Positions 58,797 through 64,000 of a DNA stretch of 64,000 bases are shown here, piece after piece. The stretch is from DATLXU01 sp035575515 (GTDB lineage Bacteria > Acidobacteriota > Blastocatellia > UBA7656), in contig DATLXU010000067.1 in assembly GCA_035575515.1 (NCBI GenBank), positions 1-64,000 on the forward strand, written 5' to 3'. The position numbers were made by a program, and so were the translations under genes. The notes below the pieces were generated by a model, which saw only the letters and a program-made list of their open reading frames with translations, did not search any database and was not told the origin of the DNA. Each line of letters begins with the position of its first letter. The stretch's first letter is position 1.

Positions 58797-60353
58797 GTGA
58801 GCGTTATCGAGGGATTGAAAAGGGCTGTCGCCTCTAACCCTGAAAAGACCGCGACCATCTGCAACGGCGCGCGGCTTAATTTCAGAGAAACGGGCGAGCG
58901 AATCAATAGGTTGTCGAACGCGCTTCGACGATTGGGAATTGCGCCGGGCGACCGCGTTGCAATCCTCTCATTGAACTGTCATCGCTTTCTTGAGCTTTAC
59001 TACGGCGTGCCGCAGACGGGAGCCGCCGTTGTGCCGATAAACTTTCGCATCCCCGCGAGCGAAGTCAAATACATACTCGATCATTCCGAAGCGCGCGCGC
59101 TTGCTGTTGACGCTCAGCTTGCGCCGATGATTGACTCGCTTCGCCCGCAGCTTCAGGTTGAGTATTTCATCCTGCTGAGCGATGACCGGCGCGAAGGGTA
59201 TTACTGTTATGAAGAGTTGATTGCGTGTGAATTGCCCGAGTTCGAGCCGATTGAAATCAGTGACGACGATTTGTTAGGGCTGTTCTACACGTCGGGGACC
59301 ACTGCCGAGCCGAAGGGCGTGATGTTGACGCACAGAAACGTGCTGGCGAACGTCGCGCACGGCGAAGCGGTTTTCGAGTATCTGCCGGATGATATTTTTC
59401 TGCACACCGCGCCGATGTTTCACTTGGCCGACGGCGCGGCTGTCTTTTCAAACATTACGCGAGCGGCGACGCAGGCGTTCATTCCGCGATTTGAGCCGAA
59501 GCGTGTGCTTGAAACAATCTCGCGCGAGCGCATAACGGGAATGGTGCTTGTGCCGACGATGATTAACTTTTTGCTTCAGGAGCCTGACTTTGCCGATTAT
59601 GATCTCTCGTCGCTTCGGCAAATAAACTACGGCGCATCGCCCATCGCGCCTGAGTTACTCCGTCGCGCGATGAACACATTCAAGTGCCGCTTCGCGCAAG
59701 GCTACGGGCTGAGCGAAGCCTCGCCGTTGCTGACTGTGCTTCTGCCTGAAGACCATGTCGTGATGGATGAGAAGAGCGCGCGGCGGCTTGCCTCCTGCGG
59801 AAAGCCCGTGCCGGGCGTTGAGGTGCGCGTCGTGGATTTGGATAATCGAGACGTTGCGCCGGGCGAGGTCGGAGAGATAATCGCGCGCGGGCCGAACATA
59901 ATGGCAGGCTACTGGAAGCGGCCCGCAGAAACCGAAGCCACAATAGTTGATGGTTGGCTGCGCACGGGCGACCTCGCGACGGTTGACGAAGACGGTTACA
60001 TCTACCTCGTTGACCGAAAGAAAGACATGATCGTGACGGGCGGCGAGAATGTCTATTCGACGGAAGTTGAGGCGGCTATCTACGCGCATCCGGCAATTAA
60101 AGAAGCGGCGGTGATTGGAGTGCCCGATGCAGATTGGGGCGAAGCGGTTCACGCCTGCGTGACGCTTCGCGATGGCCGAGGCGTCACGCCGGAGGAGTTG
60201 ATTGAGTTTTGCCGCGAGCGATTGGCTCATTACAAGGTTCCGCGCTCGGTCGAGATCATCGAAGGCGAATTGCCCAAAGGCGGGACGGGAAAGATTTTGA
60301 AAAAAGATTTGCGCGAGCGTTACTGGCATGGCCGCGCGCGCAGGGTTGGGTGA
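58797..60353 (+). CDS. Acyl-CoA synthetase-like AMP-binding enzyme
   Basis: 518 residues from GTG 58797 (GGAGG six bases before). AMP-binding motifs: FYTSGTTAEPKGVMLTHRN, YGLSEASPLLTVL, GWLRTGDLATVDEDGYIYLVDRKKDMIVTGGENVYSTEVE and a final KGGTGKILKKDLRERYW with the catalytic Lys. Family members activate fatty or aryl acids as acyl-CoA. Paralogous to the enzyme at 61022. Confidence 0.9.
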   Translation: MSVIEGLKRAVASNPEKTATICNGARLNFRETGERINRLSNALRRLGIAPGDRVAILSLNCHRFLELYYGVPQTGAAVVPINFRIPASEVKYILDHSEARALAVDAQLAPMIDSLRPQLQVEYFILLSDDRREGYYCYEELIACELPEFEPIEISDDDLLGLFYTSGTTAEPKGVMLTHRNVLANVAHGEAVFEYLPDDIFLHTAPMFHLADGAAVFSNITRAATQAFIPRFEPKRVLETISRERITGMVLVPTMINFLLQEPDFADYDLSSLRQINYGASPIAPELLRRAMNTFKCRFAQGYGLSEASPLLTVLLPEDHVVMDEKSARRLASCGKPVPGVEVRVVDLDNRDVAPGEVGEIIARGPNIMAGYWKRPAETEATIVDGWLRTGDLATVDEDGYIYLVDRKKDMIVTGGENVYSTEVEAAIYAHPAIKEAAVIGVPDADWGEAVHACVTLRDGRGVTPEELIEFCRERLAHYKVPRSVEIIEGELPKGGTGKILKKDLRERYWHGRARRVG

Positions 60354-60375
60354 ACGCGCGTTTTTGATATTCGAG

Positions 60376-60444
60376 TTGTGCGCCGATGGCGCACAAAGAG
60401 GGTAGCCAGACGTCTGGCTCCCTTCTGGCTGCCGCTTTGCGGCA
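60376..60444. repeat. Cluster of three hairpins between acyl-CoA ligase and cupin genes
   Basis: 60376-60396 (TTGTGCGCC-GAT-GGCGCACAA, 9 bp), 60404-60419 (AGCCAGACGTCTGGCT, a perfect 16-base palindrome) and 60430-60444 (TGCCGC-TTT-GCGGCA). Comparable in layout to the cluster at 43490-43552. Confidence 0.75.
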
Positions 60445-60489
60445 AAGAGCAGATTCAAAATATTCTCAGCCATAATTGAATGGAGCGAA

Positions 60490-60999
60490 ATGCCAACAGA
60501 AGAGACGAAAGATAATTCCAGCGGCGGCCTCGTGCTTGCGCCGGGCGAAGGCAAAAAGATTACAGTTGGACCGAACACAGTTACTTATAAGCTGCGCGGC
60601 GAACACACGGGCGGCGCGTTTTCTATGATTGAGTATTCAGTCGCAGGCAAATTTGAAGCGCCTTCCGCCTTGCACTATCATACGAAAGACGCGGCGGCCA
60701 TCTACGTGCTCGAAGGCACGTTCGGCTTTCAACTTGGCGAATGCGAGGTGCTCGCACCGGCAGGCTCGGTCGTGCTGCTTTCGAGCGGGTTGCCATTCAA
60801 ATGGTGGAACGCGGAAGACAGGCCCGCGAGATATCTAGCGATTTATTTTCCGGCAGGCTTTGAAAAGTATTTTGAAGAGGTGAACGAAGCGGCAAACAGC
60901 TTGCCGCCCGGCCCGCTCGATATGGAGAAGCTGGCGCCGCTGATTAAACCAATCTGGGAAAAGTATGGCATCGCCATATATAAACCCGAAGACAAATAA
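60490..60999 (+). CDS. Cupin-domain protein
   Basis: 169 residues. Single cupin: HYHTKDAAAIYVLEGTFGFQLGECEVLAPAGSVVLLSSGLPFKWWNAEDRPARYLAIYFPAGFEKYFEE. The motif 1 has HYH with a further acidic position missing, so metal binding is uncertain. The family includes small-molecule-binding and isomerase-like proteins in catabolic clusters. It lies between the two acyl-CoA ligases. Confidence 0.8.
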   Translation: MPTEETKDNSSGGLVLAPGEGKKITVGPNTVTYKLRGEHTGGAFSMIEYSVAGKFEAPSALHYHTKDAAAIYVLEGTFGFQLGECEVLAPAGSVVLLSSGLPFKWWNAEDRPARYLAIYFPAGFEKYFEEVNEAANSLPPGPLDMEKLAPLIKPIWEKYGIAIYKPEDK

Positions 61000-61021
61000 G
61001 ATTAAGCTTGAGGTGAAATTG

Positions 61022-62599
61022 ATGAACCTGACGCTTACACCAATCAGATTCAAAGACCGCGCAGAAAAACTTTTCGCAAACAAAGTCGGCATCGTTGACG
61101 GCGACACGCGACTCACTTACCGCGAATTCGGCGAGCGCGCAGATCGTCTCTCAAATGCGCTCGCAGAGCTTGGCGTCAAACGCGGCGAGCGAGTCGCGTG
61201 GCTCGGCTACAACAGCCACGAGCTGCTTGAAGCCTACTACGGCGTGGTTCAGATGGGAGCCGTTCTGCTGCCTCTAAACATAAGGCTCACGCCCGAAGAG
61301 ATTGCTTTCATCCTGAACGACTCGGAGTCGGTCGCGCTCTTTTACAATCAGGATTTTCTTCCGCTCGTTGAAGGCTTGCGCGCTCACACGCCGACCGTTA
61401 AACATTTCATTCCGCTTGAAGCCGGCAGCAGCGAGACGCACTACGAAACCTTGCTTTCGGCTGCCGGAGCCGATTTCACGCCGCCCGCAGATATTCGCGA
61501 CGACGACCTCGCGGAGTTATTCTACACGTCTGGCACGACCGCTAATCCCAAAGGCGTGATGATGACGCATCGCAATCTTTATCTTCATGCTATACAGGCG
61601 ATGGCGGGACTTTCAATAAAAGACACGGGCGTGCAGCTTCACACCATCCCGCTCTTTCACGTCAACGGTTGGGGCACGCCTCACACGATAACCTGCATGG
61701 GCGCGCGCCACGTCGTCGTTCGCAAATTCGATCCGACCGAAGTGCTTGAGTTGATTCAACGCGAGCGCGTCACGCATTTCTCGATGGTGCCGACTATGGC
61801 GATTGCTCTAATCAATCACCCGCAGCTTGGGCATTATGATTTGTCGAGCTTGGAATTCGTAGGACTTGGCGGCGCGGCCTCTGCGCCTGAGCTTATACGC
61901 GACGTTGAACAGAAACTCGGATGCCGCGCTTACGGCGGTTATGGATTGACCGAGACGACCCCTGTGCTGACGTTTTCGTTTATCAAAGACCACCTGAAAG
62001 ATCTGCCCGACGAAGAACGGTGGCGAAGGCAAGCGATGGCCGGCTATCCGCTGCCCGGCATTGAACTCGACATCTTTGATCCTGATGACAAACCTGTGCC
62101 GCACGATGGCTCAAGCGTCGGCGAAGTAGTTGTGCGCGCGGACAGTGTGATGGCCGGTTACTGGAAGCAGCCAGAAGATACAGCAAATGTCATGCGCGGC
62201 GGCTGGTTCCACACGGGCGACATGGCCGTCGTTGATGAAGAAGGTTATTTCCTGATTGTGGATCGCAAGAAGGACATAATCATTTCGGGCGGCGAAAACA
62301 TTTCTTCAATCGAAGTCGAAAAAGCAATCTACTCGCATCCGGCTGTGCTCGAATGCGCGGTGATACCTGTGCCCGACGACCGCTGGGGCGAAGTGCCGAA
62401 GGCGTTAGTCGTGTTGAAGCCCGGCCAGTCGCTCACTGAACAGGAATTGATTGACCACTGCCGGACGAAGCTGCCCGGCTTCAAAGTGCCTAAGTCGGTG
62501 GAGTTCTTCGACTCGCTTCCGAAAGGCGGCACGGGGAAGATTTTGAAAAAAGACCTGCGCGAGCGTTACTGGCAGGGCTACGAAAAGCGCGTTCACTAA
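61022..62599 (+). CDS. Long-chain/medium-chain acyl-CoA synthetase-like enzyme
   Basis: 525 residues from ATG 61022 (GAGGTGAAATTG upstream). Motifs: LFYTSGTTANPKGVMMTHRNLYLH, YGLTETTPVLTFSFIKDHL, GGWFHTGDMAVVDEEGYFLIVDRKKDIIISGGENISSIEVEKAIYSHPAV, KGGTGKILKKDLRERYW. Similar to the enzyme at 58797 and probably a diverged duplicate. Activates a carboxylic acid as a thioester. Confidence 0.9.
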   Translation: MNLTLTPIRFKDRAEKLFANKVGIVDGDTRLTYREFGERADRLSNALAELGVKRGERVAWLGYNSHELLEAYYGVVQMGAVLLPLNIRLTPEEIAFILNDSESVALFYNQDFLPLVEGLRAHTPTVKHFIPLEAGSSETHYETLLSAAGADFTPPADIRDDDLAELFYTSGTTANPKGVMMTHRNLYLHAIQAMAGLSIKDTGVQLHTIPLFHVNGWGTPHTITCMGARHVVVRKFDPTEVLELIQRERVTHFSMVPTMAIALINHPQLGHYDLSSLEFVGLGGAASAPELIRDVEQKLGCRAYGGYGLTETTPVLTFSFIKDHLKDLPDEERWRRQAMAGYPLPGIELDIFDPDDKPVPHDGSSVGEVVVRADSVMAGYWKQPEDTANVMRGGWFHTGDMAVVDEEGYFLIVDRKKDIIISGGENISSIEVEKAIYSHPAVLECAVIPVPDDRWGEVPKALVVLKPGQSLTEQELIDHCRTKLPGFKVPKSVEFFDSLPKGGTGKILKKDLRERYWQGYEKRVH

Positions 62600-62621
62600 T
62601 TCTTTCGATAAGGAGAAGAAC

Positions 62622-62948
62622 ATGGCCGAAGTGAAGATACTTGTTATCTATCCGCGCCCGACCGACGTTGACGCGTTCGAGAAGGCTTACATTGAAGAGC
62701 ACGTGCCGCTGGCAAAAGCGAAGATTAAGGGCGTGACGAAATTTGTGGCGACCAGAGTTATCGGCGCTCCCGATGGCAGCACGCCACCGTTTTATCGGAT
62801 AGCCGAGCTGCACTTTGCTTCGATGGATGCGCTTCAGCAATCGGCCTCGTCGCCTGAAACTCAGGAAGCCGTCAAGCACGCATTCGAGATTTCAACCGGC
62901 GGCAGCCCCGTCATCATGGTCGCGGAAGAAGAGACGATGACGTTTTAG
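62622..62948 (+). CDS. EthD-domain protein
   Basis: 108 residues. EthD/dimeric alpha-beta barrel pattern: LVIYPRPTDVDAFEKAYIEEHVPLAKAKIKGVTKFVATRVIG, then ...STPPFYRIAELHFASMDALQQSASSPETQEAVK. EthD proteins occur in ether and hydrocarbon degradation clusters; the fold is also used by small dioxygenases and isomerases. AAGGAGAAG stands upstream. It may serve the pathway of the neighbouring acyl-CoA ligases. Confidence 0.85.
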   Translation: MAEVKILVIYPRPTDVDAFEKAYIEEHVPLAKAKIKGVTKFVATRVIGAPDGSTPPFYRIAELHFASMDALQQSASSPETQEAVKHAFEISTGGSPVIMVAEEETMTF

Positions 62949-62963
62949 ATTGAGGGTGATCGT

Positions 62964-64000
62964 ATGAAGAAAATAATCGCGCTCGCGCTCATCCTTGTGG
63001 AGATGGTCGCGCAATCGGTCTTCGCGCAATCGCAGAAGCAAGCGCCGCAGCACGGCAAGCGTTATCCGCGACTCGTCATTCGCAACGCGATGATCGTTGA
63101 CGGCAACGGCACGCCCGCCTCGGGACCAAAAGATATAGTCATCGAAAACAACGTTATCACCGAGATCGTCGCGCTCGACCCCGTAGCCGTTAAAGAAGGC
63201 CGCGCGCAACGGCCAGCGGGCGACACGGAGATTGACGCGACGGGCAAATACGTTCTGCCGGGACTGATTAACGCGCACGGGCATGTTCAGGACGAGCGCG
63301 GCGGCGTGCCTCAGCCGGTTGATTATTGCCTGAAGCTATGGCTCGCGTGCGGCATAACAACAGTTCGTGATGTTGGAAGCGACACGAAAAAGACTCTAGC
63401 CTTGCGCGAGCAAAGCGCGAAGGGCGAAGTAGCCGCGCCGCGGCTTTTCGTTTATCCGATGTTTTCCGTGCCCCGCATGCCGCGAAACGTAGATGAGGCT
63501 CGCGCTCGCGTGCGCGAGTTGAAACAGATGGGCGCGGACGGAATAAAGATTCTCGGCATTGACCGCGACCTGATGGCTGCGATGGAAGACGAGGCGCACA
63601 AGCTCGGCCTACGTATCGCGCACCACGTCGGCGTTGAAGAAACGAACGCATGGGATGACATCAAGTTCGGCACGACGTCAATCGAGCACTGGTATGGCAT
63701 CCCTGACGCTGCAATCATAAGCGGCAGGCAGAATTTCCCCGCGACCTACAATTACAACAATGAGACGGATCGCTTTCGTTATGCTGGCCGATTGTGGCGC
63801 GAGGCCGATTGGGACCGCCTGATGAAAGTTCTTGACGCGATGGTTGCCGCAAACGTCGCGTGGGACCCGACGCTCGATATTTATGAAGCGAGCCGTGACC
63901 TGCAACGCGCGCAGACTCAGCCGCAGTTTGCCGAATACCTGCATCCGACCCTCGAAGAATTCTTCAAGCCTAATCCGTCGCATCACGGTTCGTACTTCAT
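62964..64000 (+). CDS. Exported amidohydrolase, cut by window end
   Basis: At least 345 residues from ATG 62964 (GAGGGTGATCGT upstream). A signal peptide (MKKIIALALILVEMVAQSVFA) is followed by a metallo-dependent hydrolase domain: VIRNAMIVDGNGTPASGPKDIVIENNVI, GKYVLPGLINAHGHVQD (HxH metal motif), GITTVRDVG, and later IAHHVGVEE and TSIEHWYG (further metal His). This is the imidazolonepropionase/prolidase-like amidohydrolase type often seen in secreted cyclic amidases. The substrate is unknown. The 3' end is outside the window. Confidence 0.85.
   Translation, partial: MKKIIALALILVEMVAQSVFAQSQKQAPQHGKRYPRLVIRNAMIVDGNGTPASGPKDIVIENNVITEIVALDPVAVKEGRAQRPAGDTEIDATGKYVLPGLINAHGHVQDERGGVPQPVDYCLKLWLACGITTVRDVGSDTKKTLALREQSAKGEVAAPRLFVYPMFSVPRMPRNVDEARARVRELKQMGADGIKILGIDRDLMAAMEDEAHKLGLRIAHHVGVEETNAWDDIKFGTTSIEHWYGIPDAAIISGRQNFPATYNYNNETDRFRYAGRLWREADWDRLMKVLDAMVAANVAWDPTLDIYEASRDLQRAQTQPQFAEYLHPTLEEFFKPNPSHHGSYF

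Noticed and set aside
61250..61275. Further GGGAGCC copy in the acyl-CoA synthetase
   Set aside because: The sequence encodes the conserved QMGAVLLPLN motif and lacks the other half of the palindrome.

Overview
The window looks like a piece of a Gram-negative chromosome, probably an acidobacterium of the Blastocatellia type. This taxonomic guess is an inference from gene content: a haem c/TPR protein, a CopZ-like Fe-S metallochaperone beside a MerT-like protein, a nuoCDHIJKLMN block, and Lnt, which implies an outer membrane with lipoproteins. No marker gene was compared. Genes are dense on both strands. I see no rRNA, tRNA, CRISPR array, transposase or prophage gene.

Layout. 1-9.4 kb: secreted small proteins, a pentahaem cytochrome with TPRs, a metal-handling pair (CopZ-like and truncated MerT-HMA), a secreted zinc metalloprotease and a ClpB/ClpX-like AAA+ ATPase. 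9.5-25.8 kb: SpoIID-like and VTT membrane proteins, an M50 protease with CBS domains, queA, yihY, an FAD oxidase, a bicupin, dcd, prfB (with a programmed frameshift), lnt, lipA, a SPOR protein, a slipin and a radical SAM protein. 25.9-33.2 kb: M20 peptidase, rbfA-nrnA, yceH, ybaK, pdxH and small proteins. 33.5-45.5 kb: NADH dehydrogenase genes nuoC, D, H, I, J, K, L, M, N and then an AtpZ-like gene. 45.5-53.6 kb: inositol monophosphatase family, thrB, a lipoprotein, a VIT-family protein, a methyltransferase, a haloalkane-dehalogenase-like hydrolase, an SDR, an acetamidase/formamidase and a short RmlA. 53.6-64 kb: an S9 peptidase, two MacB-type permeases without their ATPase, two acyl-CoA ligase-like enzymes, a cupin, an EthD-domain protein and a truncated amidohydrolase.

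The most unusual content is not a gene. At least seventeen loci between 13.7 and 58.7 kb carry short tandem arrays with a 7-base period. Most have a left arm and a roughly inverted right arm, so the transcript would fold into a long hairpin. The unit sequence differs from locus to locus, but period and architecture are kept. They resemble the heptameric STRR repeats known from filamentous cyanobacteria. Most are intergenic, four lie within the nuo operon, several overlap gene ends (lipA, lnt, yihY), and one sits in frame inside queA. A second family is a palindrome of about 33 bases with core GGCTC-TGG-GAGCC. It occurs twice between genes and three times inside coding sequence, where it is read in the same phase each time. 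A third class is made of clusters of short perfect hairpins with 3-base loops.

Other points of note: an in-frame TGA followed by 57 open codons in the secreted protein at 1107; an apparent ATT start with a perfect Shine-Dalgarno sequence at 31545; and a truncated MerT-HMA gene.
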